A DNA stretch of 11,994 nucleotides from an uncultured Mycoplasma sp. (GCA_946998935.1 CAMQBE010000005.1:1-11994); one strand, 5' to 3'. Counted from the first letter of the stretch, positions 1-8,569 are shown. Notes: generated by a model from the sequence alone, not told the origin. A program made the numbers and translations.

Positions 1-823
<823 letters not shown>

Positions 824-831
824 AACTCTTA

Positions 832-859
832 ATTATATAGAATTTTCAATAAATGGCAA
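832..859 (-). promoter_or_regulatory. promoter of proS, probably leaderless
   Basis: On the minus strand a -35 element TTGCCA (854-859, 5/6 to consensus) is followed after 16 nt by a perfect -10 TATAAT (832-837). Only 8 nt separate the -10 box from the proS ATG at 823. Transcription should therefore start on or within a base or two of the start codon. No Shine-Dalgarno sequence is present in those 8 nt (TAAGAGTT). Leaderless mRNAs are known in mycoplasmas. The transcription start itself is inferred. Confidence 0.7.
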
Positions 860-904
860 AAATAATGAAAAATAATTAAAAAACGCACTTTTTGAGGATG
901 ATAA

Positions 905-929
905 TATAATTTTTTTGTGTGTTAAGGAG
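905..929 (+). promoter_or_regulatory. -10 box and ribosome binding site of the DUF4238 gene
   Basis: A perfect TATAAT lies at 905-910 on the plus strand, with no convincing -35 box 16-18 nt upstream, which is common in mycoplasmas. A strong Shine-Dalgarno AAGGAG follows at 924-929. Two start codons lie downstream: ATG at 933-935, only 3 nt after AAGGAG, and GTG at 938-940, 8 nt after it. The GTG has the better spacing and this decides the reading of the gene start (see the DUF4238 entry). The promoter lies back to back with that of proS. Confidence 0.55.
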
Positions 930-932
930 ACA

Positions 933-1979
933 ATGCCGTGAAAACAAATCATCATTATATTCCTTATTCAGCAATTTTTAATTAAAAAATTTTCTAAAGA
1001 TAAAGAACATGTTTATTACTATGACAAAGCAAGTGAAAAATTATCAATTGTTAATTCTAAGCATATTTTCTCGTCGAAGAATTTATACTTGAATAAAGAA
1101 AAATATCCACAATATCCTGATTATCTTGAAGATGAATTAGCTAAATTAGAAAATAAAATAGCTAACATAATAAATGAAAAAATATTAGGTCATAAAGAAA
1201 TTATTTTAAAAAGATATGAAGTGTTTTTAATTAGAAAGTTTTTTTGGGTTCAATCATTTAGATCAAGTAGGCGAAAAGAACAATATTCTAAAAAAAGATT
1301 TGATTTTTGAACTTATAGTTTGATTGAACCACTGGCTATTGATGATGACTTTACTAAAATTTGATACAACGACATTGAAGAAATATTAAATTGTAATAGC
1401 ATTGAAGAATTTTTTAAATCTAAAAGAATTTCTCAAACATCTAAAGATGAGTTTCTTGCTGAAGAAAGAAACTATTTTATGACTTTTGTAAAACCAACTG
1501 AGCAAGAATTTATTCTCACTGATGTTTACCCTACAACCGAAATTTCAAGAAACGCGCCTTTCCCCCTTCATTTGCATCAATTCTTTCCTATAGCTTCTAA
1601 TTTGTTAATTGTTTTCAATTTTCAATTTTACAGAAAAAGAACTATTAGCTTATCTGCACCAGGAGCTTTTATTTTAAAAGATTTTGATACCTCCAAATTA
1701 AGTAGGAATATTTTAACAGAACCAGTTCCATCATATAATGGCAAAAAATATTATATTTTTAGCGAAGATAACGAGTTTTATTATAAGGTGCAAAGGATTT
1801 CAAAAAGTGAAACTACTTATACAAATTGTTTATTTTTGAATGAAGCAAAAATAGGGATCGCATTTAATATTCCTAAAAATGTGCTTTTTTCTCTTAATGA
1901 ATATGAGTCATATTCTGACGATGATCCTACTAAAAAATCAACTTATAAAAAGTTTATTAAAGAGATTGAAAGTTTATAA
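933..1979 (+). CDS. DUF4238-family protein, N terminus apparently frameshifted
   Basis: Read from ATG 933 with TGA as Trp, this is one open frame of 348 residues. Family features of DUF4238 (uncharacterised) are visible: QFLIKKFS followed by VYYYDK near the N terminus, YLEDELAKLENKIANII in the first third, FILTDVYP around residues 193-200, and FPIASNLLIVFN around 218-229. DUF4238 proteins normally begin with HYxPQFxLxxF. Here the HHYIP half is encoded in another frame, starting at GTG 938 (VKTNHHYIPY, stop at 983-985), while QFLIKKFS is in the long frame. The ATG-933 reading replaces the motif with MPWKQIIIIFLI and has poor spacing to the Shine-Dalgarno. The gene may thus be disrupted, or it may produce a protein with an altered N terminus. 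It is monocistronic and its stop codon overlaps that of the convergent aldehyde dehydrogenase. Function unknown. Confidence 0.75.
958..971 (+). repeat. imperfect 7-nt tandem repeat at the DUF4238 frame change
   Basis: TATTCCT (958-964) is followed directly by TATTCAG (965-971), identical at 5 of 7 positions. The change from the HHYIP frame to the QFLIKKFS frame happens exactly here. Removing 965-971 would join HHYIP directly to QFLIKKFS in one frame, giving the spacing normal for the family. An old or imperfect duplication by slipped-strand replication is a plausible origin, but is inference. Confidence 0.5.
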
Positions 1980-3311
1980 TAATTTTTTAAGGCTTTGAAG
2001 TTTTTCTTCAGTATAAGGATAATCAGCTAATGATGATCTATAACGGCCACGCTTGTAGAATGCTTTTGCATTGCTAAAAGTTTTAAAACCTTCGAAACCA
2101 TGATACTTGCCATTGCCACTAGCTCCAGAACCACCAAAAGGCAAATATCTAGAAATCATTTGACTTAATACGTCGTTAACTATTAATGAACCAGCCTGAA
2201 GTTGTTGATTCATGTACTCAATATTCTTTTTTTCTTTAGAAAAAAGATATGAAGCTAATGGTTCGTTTCTTGAAGCTACAATGTTTACAGCATCTTTAAA
2301 ATCATGGTATGGAATAACTGGTAAAAATGGCCCAAAAATTTCTTCTTGCATAGCTTTGTCATCTCAAGTTGCTTTATAAATATAAGGTGCTATTTTTTGA
2401 CTATTTGGATTATATAGTAGTGTATTTGGTGAAATTTTTAACAATCTATTAAATTGTTTTTCATTAATAATTTTAGGATATTGATCATTATTTAATGGAT
2501 TTCTACCAAGTACATTTTCAGCTTCTTTTTGACATAATTTTATGAACTCATTTATTTGGTATTCATGAACGCAAACATAATCTGGTGCTACGCATGTTTG
2601 GCCTGCATTGATTAGCTTGCCAAAAATTATTTTTTTAGCAGCGTCTTTAAGGTCATAATATTTATCAACAATAACTGGGCATTTACCACCTAATTCCAAA
2701 ATTAAAGGTGTATGAAACTTAGATACTTGTTGAGCAATAAGTGTTCCAACTTTTTCACTACCTGTGAAAAACACAATATCAAAACGATTGTTTAATAACT
2801 CGATGGTGTTTTCAACACTTGTGTTTTCGACATAAAGATATTCTGGTGAAAAGCTTTTATTTATTATTTCGGTGATTAATTTAGAAGAATGTATTGAATA
2901 TTCTGAAGGTTTAATAATAGCTCTATTTCCTGCAGCTATTGAAGCTATTAAAGGGATAAAAGTTAAATTAAAAGGATAATTTCAAGGACTAATAGTTAAA
3001 GATAATCCTAAAGGTTCATAAATAATTTTTGATTTACCAGTAAATAAAGTTAATGGTGTATGCACACGTTGAGGCTTAGTTCAAGAATTAAGGTGCTTAA
3101 TCGTGTATTTAATGTCACTTAAAATTATTCCTAGCTCGCTAAAATAAACTTCATTTGGATGCTTATTTAAATCAAGTTTCAAAGCTTGATTAATATTGCT
3201 TTCATTTTGCTTTAGTAATTTATAAAGTTTGCTTAGGATTTTCTTGCGTTTTTCTACTGAAATATATCTTTCTTTCATCATAGAATCTTTTTGTATTTGA
3301 TATGAGTTCAT
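1974..3311 (-). CDS. aldehyde dehydrogenase, class 3 type
   Basis: NAD(P)-dependent oxidation of an aldehyde to the acid; the substrate cannot be read from sequence. The 445-residue protein matches the class-3 (ALDH3/YwdH-like) length. The Rossmann and catalytic core is complete: PWNYP with Asn111, the nucleotide loop FFTGSEKVG (181-189), the general base Glu206 in LELGG, the nucleophile Cys240 in NAGQTCVAPDY, EEIFGPFLPV, and LPFGGSGASGNGKYHGFEGF near the end. These positions sit three residues before Asn114, Glu209 and Cys243 of mammalian ALDH3A1. Trp110 next to the catalytic Asn is a TGA codon. There is no C-terminal membrane anchor. ATG 3311 was chosen because AGGGG lies about 5 nt upstream; an in-frame GTG at 3317 would sit on that site. 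The gene begins 34 nt after rsmI, with a weak TACAAT box between, so it may be read from the dnaX operon or on its own. Confidence 0.93.
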
Positions 3312-3345
3312 ATTCACCCCTATACATTAAATTGTATAATCAAGA

Positions 3346-4056
3346 CTATTTGTTTTTGGCATATTTATTAACTTTAACGTGTTTAGTTTCATTAATTTTA
3401 ATTACTAAAGTATATTCACCTTTAGATGATGAATTTTTAAGTTGTTCAAGAATTTCTTTAGCACTGCCTAAATAATATTGTTCATGAACTTTAGTTAATT
3501 CACGAGCTAAAAATAATGTGGCTTGCTCGCCTCAAACATTATCAATATCTTGAATTAAGCTTTCAAATTTATGTGGTGCTACATAAAAAACATAAGCATG
3601 TTCAGGGTTTAAGTTTTTAATTTGTTCTAAACGTTGGCCACTTTTTTCTTTAGGAAAACCAAGGAAAGTAAAAGTGCTGGAAAGGCCACTTAAAGCAAAT
3701 GCTGATATAGCTGCATTTACACCTGGTATTAGTTCAATTTCAATATTATTTTCTCTGGCTTGCTTAACTAATTCAAAGCCAGGGTCATTAACTAAAGGCA
3801 TGCCCGCATCTGAAACCAAAGCAAGTTTTAAATCATCTTTAGTTATTAAATCTATTAAACCTTTTGCTGATGATTTTTCATTAATTTTATTGTATGAAAT
3901 TAAGCGTTTTTGAATATCATAATGATTCAATAAAATTGATGTTACACGTGTGTCTTCACATGCAATAACATCAACATTTTTAAGAGTTTCCAATGCTCTT
4001 AAAGTGATATCTTTTAAATTACCTATAGGTGTTCCAACAATATAAATTTTAGGCAT
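3346..4056 (-). CDS. rsmI: 16S rRNA (cytidine-1402-2'-O)-methyltransferase
   Basis: Transfers a methyl group from S-adenosylmethionine to the 2'-O of C1402 in the ribosomal decoding centre. The 236-residue protein shows the family signature in order: YIVGTPIGNLKDITLRALE (residues 5-23), CEDTR (33-37), ALVSDAGMPLVNDPG (about 79-93), LIPGVNAAISAFALSGL (about 108-124), and FTFLGFPKEKSGQR after that. The usual SDAGTP is SDAGMP here. It is shorter than the E. coli enzyme (about 286), mainly at the C terminus. A TGA Trp codon at 3532-3534 splits it under the standard code. Its ATG lies inside the last codons of holB (8-nt overlap), with GGAG about 5 nt upstream, which suggests translational coupling. 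Identity is firm. Confidence 0.95.
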
Positions 4057-4969
4057 AGCACTCCATTAATTTAATTAACATTTTTTCAGCTTGTAAAAAG
4101 TAATTAGCGTTAGTATCTATGATTTTTAAAAAATCGTCTAGTACTATATAGCAGGCAGAAAAGTCAATTTTTGACTCTTGCATTTTCTTTAATAACTTTC
4201 CAAAATTTTTATTTAAATATGGATCGTTTATTCAAGCTCAAGAATAAATAAATCTTAAAAGAATTGACAAGAAAATAAAGTTCGTTTTGTTTTCCTTTTT
4301 GCTAAATTTGGTCATATATGAATAAAGCATGTAAGGGTTCTTTAAACTAGCTCCAAAAGCTTCAAGAAGACCTTGTAAATAAGTGTAAGAGTTCTTATCT
4401 AAATATTCTTCTGCTTTATCAATATCAGGAAAAATATGGCTATAAAATCAAGCCTCATTTGCTGAGTATTTATCTAGTTCAAAAGCTTCTTGCAATTCTT
4501 TAAAACTTGGACGATTAATATTAATAATTATTGATCTAGATTTGATTGTCTCTAAAACAGCATTTACATTATTAGTGGTTAAAATAAAGCAGTTATTTTT
4601 AGTTGGTTCTTCAATGGTTTTTAATAATGAATTTAAAGCAGCCTTTGAAGCATTTTCAATGTTTTTGAAAATTATTAATTTAACTTGATCTTCGCTAAAT
4701 GAACTTAAGTTAGATTGTTCAAAAACCTCAACAATTTTATCTTTAGCTAGAGCATTACCTTGACTTTGGTTATTGTCAAAAAGAATAACGTTAGCAGGCA
4801 AGTTAGTTGAATCTAATGTTTCTAAATTGCTATTGGTAATTTTATTTATCATAAAAACGACTGAATCATCAATGTTTAATCCAGGGGTCGCTTTTAATAA
4901 ATAACAGTGACTCAATTTATTATTTTTAAGTGAGTTTTCAATAACAATTTTTACATTAGGCGAAACCAT
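4049..4969 (-). CDS. holB: DNA polymerase III delta' subunit
   Basis: AAA+-fold clamp-loader subunit that works with DnaX and delta to load the sliding clamp. It has 306 residues. Visible features are LSHCYLL (19-25), VKLIIFKNIENASKAALNSL and LLKTIEEP (115-122), and a sensor-like stretch FILTTNNVNAVLETIKSRS. These closely parallel the corresponding parts of DnaX. The P-loop position reads ATPGLNIDDS (27-36) and lacks GKT/S, so it should not hydrolyse ATP, as is typical for delta'. No zinc-binding Cys cluster is present. The C-terminal third is poorly conserved and contains TGA Trp codons. The start ATG shares one base with the tmk stop (TAATG), and the stop overlaps the rsmI start. The fold and gene order make the assignment secure. 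Confidence 0.9.
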
Positions 4970-5622
4970 TATTTGCCTACCTTATCAAATCATTTTTTGA
5001 ATGTTTTATTTGCAAGAAGCTTATTTAAGGTTTCATTTAAAACATCTTCAATGCTTTGCGATGCATTAACGACTATAAAACGTTGAGGTTCTGCTTTAAT
5101 TATTTTTTGATAAGCATTGTAGACTTTTTTATGGAATGTTTCTGTTTCAGAATCTAGTCGGTCTTGAACTAATCTACTTTCAAGGCGTCTTCTTTTGCTT
5201 TCTTCTAGTGATATATCAAGAAAAATAGTTAAATCTGGCATAGTGTTTTCAATAACCATATTAGTTAGTTTCTTGACATAAGATATACCTAAGTTTCTTG
5301 CAGCACCTTGGTATGCATAAAAACTATCTACATAGCGATCGCAAAGCACTAACTTATTTTCTTTTAGCGCAGGTCAAATAACTCTTTCAAGATGTATTCT
5401 TCGACTTGCTGTAAAAAGTAAAGCTTCTGAAATTAGAGATAATTGTGAGTTTTTATCCAAAATTAATTCTCTAATTTTTTCCGCTTCTTTGATATCTTTG
5501 CCACCTGGTTCACGAGTTAAAACATAAGATAATTGAGGTTTTAATTCTAGCAATTTAACTATTAATCTATTCATAATTGTGGTTTTACCACAACCATCGC
5601 AGCCTTCAAAAGTTATAAACAT
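4969..5622 (-). CDS. tmk: thymidylate kinase
   Basis: Phosphorylates dTMP to dTDP in the cytoplasm for DNA synthesis. The 217-residue protein is normal length. It starts [15 protein letters not shown] with the P-loop at residues 7-14, then has [22 protein letters not shown], the DRY element at 95-97 followed by VDSFYAYQG, and a lid-like Arg-rich stretch [12 protein letters not shown]. Two Trp codons, at 5374-5376 and 4990-4992, are TGA. A near-ideal Shine-Dalgarno AAGGAGG (complement of 5627-5633) overlaps the recR stop codon, and its stop shares one base with the holB start. Both arrangements fit a tightly coupled operon. Confidence 0.95.
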
Positions 5623-5631
5623 AAAACCTCC

Positions 5632-6228
5632 TTAATTTTGCTTATCTCTATTTTTAATAGATTGCATAATTGTAAAACTATCTAGATATTCTAGATTAGA
5701 GCCTAATGGCATTCCTATAGCAGCGCGTGTTGCTTTGATATTATACTTTTCGCACAATTTTAACAAATGTGTTGTTGTCATTTCGCCCTCAAGTGTTGGG
5801 CTTAAAACGATGATAACTTCATTTAAATGTTTTTTGTTAATGTAATTGAATAAGGCTTGATAATCATAGTTCATATCTTTTGCAATTTTTTCTTTAATAC
5901 TCATTAGAAAAGGTAACACATAATAATAGCCGTGATAGAAGTTCATAGCATCAATTTTTTCTAAAGCTTTTGAACTTTCAACAATCATCAATGTATCTAA
6001 TCTAGAAGTATTATCGCAGTTAGGACAATAGTTATTTTCTCTAATAAAATTGCATTCTGGGCAATAACTTATTTGGCTTTTAAGATTCTTGATTGAAGCT
6101 ATTAGAGCCTCGGCATAAGTATTGTCATCAGCTATTAAATAGTTAACAATTTTTTCAGCTTGTTTTCTACTTACACCTGGTAGTTTTCGAAGTTCAAAAA
6201 TTAATTCTTCAATTACATTAATTTCCAT
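5632..6228 (-). CDS. recR: recombination mediator protein RecR
   Basis: Binds DNA with RecO/RecF and helps load RecA at gaps. The 198-residue protein has the standard order: an N-terminal helix-hairpin-helix (LRKLPGVSRKQAEKIVNYL, about 13-31), a four-Cys zinc finger at Cys56, Cys59, Cys68 and Cys71, a Toprim domain beginning LMIVESSKALEKID, and a C-terminal GMPLGSNLEYLDSFTI. In other bacteria the Toprim domain carries a loop of the form GGxxSPxDGIGP after YHVL; here that place reads VLPFLMSIKEKIAKD, so the loop is diverged. The position between ybaB/ebfC and tmk follows the conserved dnaX-ebfC-recR order. The Shine-Dalgarno is modest (GTAGG, about 4 nt before ATG 6228). Confidence 0.93.
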   Translation of the reverse strand: MEINVIEELIFELRKLPGVSRKQAEKIVNYLIADDNTYAEALIASIKNLKSQISYCPECNFIRENNYCPNCDNTSRLDTLMIVESSKALEKIDAMNFYHGYYYVLPFLMSIKEKIAKDMNYDYQALFNYINKKHLNEVIIVLSPTLEGEMTTTHLLKLCEKYNIKATRAAIGMPLGSNLEYLDSFTIMQSIKNRDKQN

Positions 6229-6247
6229 ATTAACCTACTGTATAGTG

Positions 6248-6538
6248 TTAAAAACCTAGTCCGCTAGGCATTGCAGGCATTATTTTTTGTTGTTCTTCAT
6301 CAATTTTATCGAATAATTCATTAATTGCTAATGATAATAAATCTTCTAATGTTTCGGCGTCATCTGGATCTAATAAAATAGATTCCTTGATTTTAATTGA
6401 AACAATTTTTTTAGAACCCTTAGCTTTAATTTCAATACCTTGTTTTTCGATACTGAATTCTTCATCCATAAATTGTTCTTGTTTTTCTTGTATTTGTTTT
6501 TGCATCATTTGCAATTTTCTAAGCATTCCTTGATCCAT
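6248..6538 (-). CDS. ebfC: YbaB/EbfC family nucleoid-associated protein
   Basis: Small dimeric DNA-binding protein of the YbaB/EbfC family. It has 96 residues, typical of the family. The N-terminal half is a Met/Gln/Lys-rich helix (MLRKLQMMQKQIQEKQEQF), followed by a beta region (IEIKAKGSKKIVSIKIKESI) and LLDPDDAETLEDLLSLAINE, the most conserved part. The tail is Met/Pro/Gly-rich (MPAMPSGLGF). It sits between dnaX and recR, as in most bacteria. A good Shine-Dalgarno AAGGAGA lies 5 nt before the ATG, in the 11-nt gap after dnaX. The precise role in mycoplasmas is not established. Confidence 0.92.
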   Translation of the reverse strand: MDQGMLRKLQMMQKQIQEKQEQFMDEEFSIEKQGIEIKAKGSKKIVSIKIKESILLDPDDAETLEDLLSLAINELFDKIDEEQQKIMPAMPSGLGF

Positions 6539-6549
6539 AGTTTCTCCTT

Positions 6550-8385
6550 TTAGTCTTCTTCATTAAGTGAATCAAATAACAAATTGGTTGGTGTTTTCAC
6601 TTGTTCAACAATAACAGGTCCAAGTGGTATAGCAGTGTTTTTAATATCTGGGTTCTTTTCCATTTTTTTACTAATATCTTGAGCTATTGTTTTGTATTCA
6701 TTAAATTCATAGACAAGAATGTGTTTGTAATCTTGGAAATAATCTTTAATAAATTTTTGAACATTTGAGTTGTAGGCATTATCTTGTAAATAATTTAATT
6801 CAGGTATATATTTACTTGCTAATACTAGGAAGTTGCTTCCAGCTGCTACAACATGGAACTTACTTAAAACACTAATTAAATCTTGATAACTTGAAGTTTG
6901 AATTGTTTTAGTAATAAAGTCCAAAATTTGGCGACTTTTGTTTAATGAAATGCTTTCTGATAAGAATAAAGCATTAGTTAAATCTTTAATTGAAGTTTTT
7001 GATTTAAAACTTGTTCTATTTTTATATTTAGCTCCAAAAAGAGGAACTGCGCTTTTAGCTGCCATTGATTTAACTTCATCTTCAAGTTGGATTTCAGAAG
7101 TAGAAACTAGAGCATCATCAACTTCGTCAATTGTTCTTGTGCTCAATAAATCTTCATCTAATGCGTTATTGTCATCAGCATCTCTATTAGCTTCTAAAAC
7201 TAATTCTTGTGTTTGATTTAAGATTGTTTTAATAGTGTCAGTGTTTCTATTTTTATCTTTATTTTTGTTATCCATTGTTTTCTCCTTTGGTATTTCTTGG
7301 ACTATTTCTTGTATACCGCTTTTGTTATTTTTGCTAATTTTTATCAAATATAATTCAATTAATTGAAATGGCGCTTCAGAATAAATTAATTCTTTAAAAA
7401 GTTTATATAAAGTTTCGGAACTTTCGAAAGCAAAATCAGGATCAATTTTGATAGTTTTTAATTCGTCTATAGAAACCAGTTCTAATAATTTTTCATCTAA
7501 AGTTTTGTTATAAATCAAATAATCTTTAAAAATATCTATTAATCCTTTGACAAATTGATTTGAATCAATTCCCGCGTCTTTTAGATTATTTAGTAAAACT
7601 AAAGCTTCTTTAATTTGCCCTAAATATAAGTAATTTATGATTTGAATTAAGCTTTCATTGCTTGTAATTCCAAAGGCGTACATAACATCTTTTAATGATA
7701 TTTTGCCATTACCATAAGCTATTGATTGGTCAACTATTGACAATGCATCACGTAAGCCACCTTGGGCTAATCTGGCTATGTATGAGACCGTTGAATCTTC
7801 GTATTTAATTTTTTCTTTTTTAAGTACGTCTTTAATTTGATCTATTAAAACAGCACTTGGGATTTTCCTGAAATTATATCTTTGGACTCTTGACAAAATA
7901 GTAAGAGGAATCTTTTGGGGATCAGTAGTTGCTAAGATAAAAACAGCATGCGCAGGCGGTTCTTCTAAAGTTTTTAATAATGCGTTAAAAGCACCTTTTG
8001 AAAGCATGTGAACTTCATCGATGATATAAACTTTGTAGTTTCCAGAAGTAGGTGAATGTTGAATCTTATCTCTTAGATCTCTTATTTCATTAACACCATT
8101 ATTTGAAGCTGCGTCCATTTCTATAACATCAAAGTTTTGCTCCATTTTTGCTTCGCAGTCTTTGCATAATTTAGTTACATCTTCATTATGGTAACAATTA
8201 ATAACATTAGCAAATATTTTTGCAACAGAGGTCTTACCTACACCACGAGGTCCGCAGAATAACATAGCATGGTTGATAGTTCGATTAATAATCATATTTT
8301 TTAAAGTTTGCACGATATGGTCTTGACCTTTAACGTCATCAAAGCATCTTGGACGATATTTTCTATATAATGCCTTATAACTCAT
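6550..8385 (-). CDS. dnaX: DNA polymerase III subunit gamma/tau
   Basis: ATPase motor of the clamp loader; tau also links the polymerase to the replisome. It has 611 residues. Domain I shows LYRKYRP, Walker A GPRGVGKT (45-52), a zinc module at Cys64, Cys74, Cys77 with the fourth position Lys80 instead of Cys, DAASNNGVNEIRDLRD, Walker B with DEVH, ALLKTLEEPP and LATTDPQKIP. The Arg-finger region reads SRVQRYNF where SRCQRF is usual. A charged low-complexity linker begins near residue 365, and a tau-like C-terminal region follows. The start MSYKALYRKYRP at 8385 is chosen because GGAGG lies 4 nt upstream. The in-frame ATG at 8454 lies upstream of the predicted transcription start. No slippery site like that of E. 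coli dnaX was found, but there is an internal start signal at 7275. First gene of the operon. Confidence 0.95.
   Translation of the reverse strand: MSYKALYRKYRPRCFDDVKGQDHIVQTLKNMIINRTINHAMLFCGPRGVGKTSVAKIFANVINCYHNEDVTKLCKDCEAKMEQNFDVIEMDAASNNGVNEIRDLRDKIQHSPTSGNYKVYIIDEVHMLSKGAFNALLKTLEEPPAHAVFILATTDPQKIPLTILSRVQRYNFRKIPSAVLIDQIKDVLKKEKIKYEDSTVSYIARLAQGGLRDALSIVDQSIAYGNGKISLKDVMYAFGITSNESLIQIINYLYLGQIKEALVLLNNLKDAGIDSNQFVKGLIDIFKDYLIYNKTLDEKLLELVSIDELKTIKIDPDFAFESSETLYKLFKELIYSEAPFQLIELYLIKISKNNKSGIQEIVQEIPKEKTMDNKNKDKNRNTDTIKTILNQTQELVLEANRDADDNNALDEDLLSTRTIDEVDDALVSTSEIQLEDEVKSMAAKSAVPLFGAKYKNRTSFKSKTSIKDLTNALFLSESISLNKSRQILDFITKTIQTSSYQDLISVLSKFHVVAAGSNFLVLASKYIPELNYLQDNAYNSNVQKFIKDYFQDYKHILVYEFNEYKTIAQDISKKMEKNPDIKNTAIPLGPVIVEQVKTPTNLLFDSLNEED
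7273..7287 (-). promoter_or_regulatory. in-frame internal ribosome binding site and ATG within dnaX
   Basis: Inside dnaX the minus strand reads AAGGAGA (complement of 7281-7287), 5 nt spacer, then ATG (complement of 7273-7275). The ATG is Met371 in the dnaX frame (KEKTMDNKNK). Spacing and sequence match the real ribosome binding site of ebfC almost exactly. Use of this start would give a 241-residue C-terminal product consisting of the charged linker and the tau-like domain. Lys-Glu-Lys codons can form such a site by chance, so function is inference. Confidence 0.4.
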
Positions 8386-8431
8386 ATTACCTCCGTGCAT
8401 AATAATTTGAATATTATTTTTAATATTAATT

Positions 8432-8461
8432 ATCATAGCAAAATAAACGTCCATTTTTCAA
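8432..8461 (-). promoter_or_regulatory. promoter of the dnaX operon
   Basis: On the minus strand TTGAAA (complement of 8456-8461) is followed after 18 nt by TATGAT (complement of 8432-8437), each close to consensus, with a TG one base upstream of the -10 box (extended -10, TGC-TATGAT). The expected start near 8425 leaves a leader of about 40 nt before ATG 8385, containing GGAGG at the complement of 8390-8394. This rules out the upstream in-frame ATG at 8454. The whole block down to rsmI, and possibly the aldehyde dehydrogenase, should be read from here. Confidence 0.65.
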
Positions 8462-8569
8462 AACTAGCTAAAAAACTTAAGCTAATTCTTGCTTTTTCAA
8501 AAATGATTTCATTTTTTTATATATTTTGAAATAATTAAAAGCATAAATATTAGAGCAAAGAGGTATTTT
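8462..8569 (+). promoter_or_regulatory. upstream region and ribosome binding site of gpmI
   Basis: This stretch lies between the divergent dnaX promoter and gpmI. A TTGAAA at 8526-8531 could serve as -35 box, but the best -10 candidate 16 nt later (TATTAG, 8548-8553) is weak, so the exact promoter is not settled. The Shine-Dalgarno AAGAGG at 8558-8563 lies 6 nt before the ATG at 8570 and is convincing. Confidence 0.35.

Noticed and set aside
2364..2366. Several genes look broken into pieces by TGA stops (aldehyde dehydrogenase, tmk, rsmI, gpmI, HAD hydrolase).
   Set aside because: The pieces are always in the same frame and the TGA falls where homologues have Trp (for example KATWDDKAMQEEIFGP). 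This is genetic code 4, not gene decay.
6938..7216. Plus-strand open frame opposite dnaX.
   Set aside because: It is antisense to a secure gene, Ser/Leu-rich as expected for a shadow of charged codons, and has no ribosome binding site. The plus frame at 3674-3913, the minus frame at 9226-9450 and the plus frame at 10426-10632 were rejected for the same reason.
7815..7821. AAAAAAG run (minus strand) in dnaX as a programmed frameshift site like that of E. coli.
   Set aside because: The codon phase is CTT AAA AAA GAA, not the A-AAA-AAG phase required for -1 slippage, and it lies in the middle of the ATPase/domain III part.
8386..8454. Longer dnaX start at 8454 adding 23 residues.
   Set aside because: The added residues match nothing in the family, the promoter -10 box lies inside this stretch, and a perfect ribosome binding site precedes ATG 8385.
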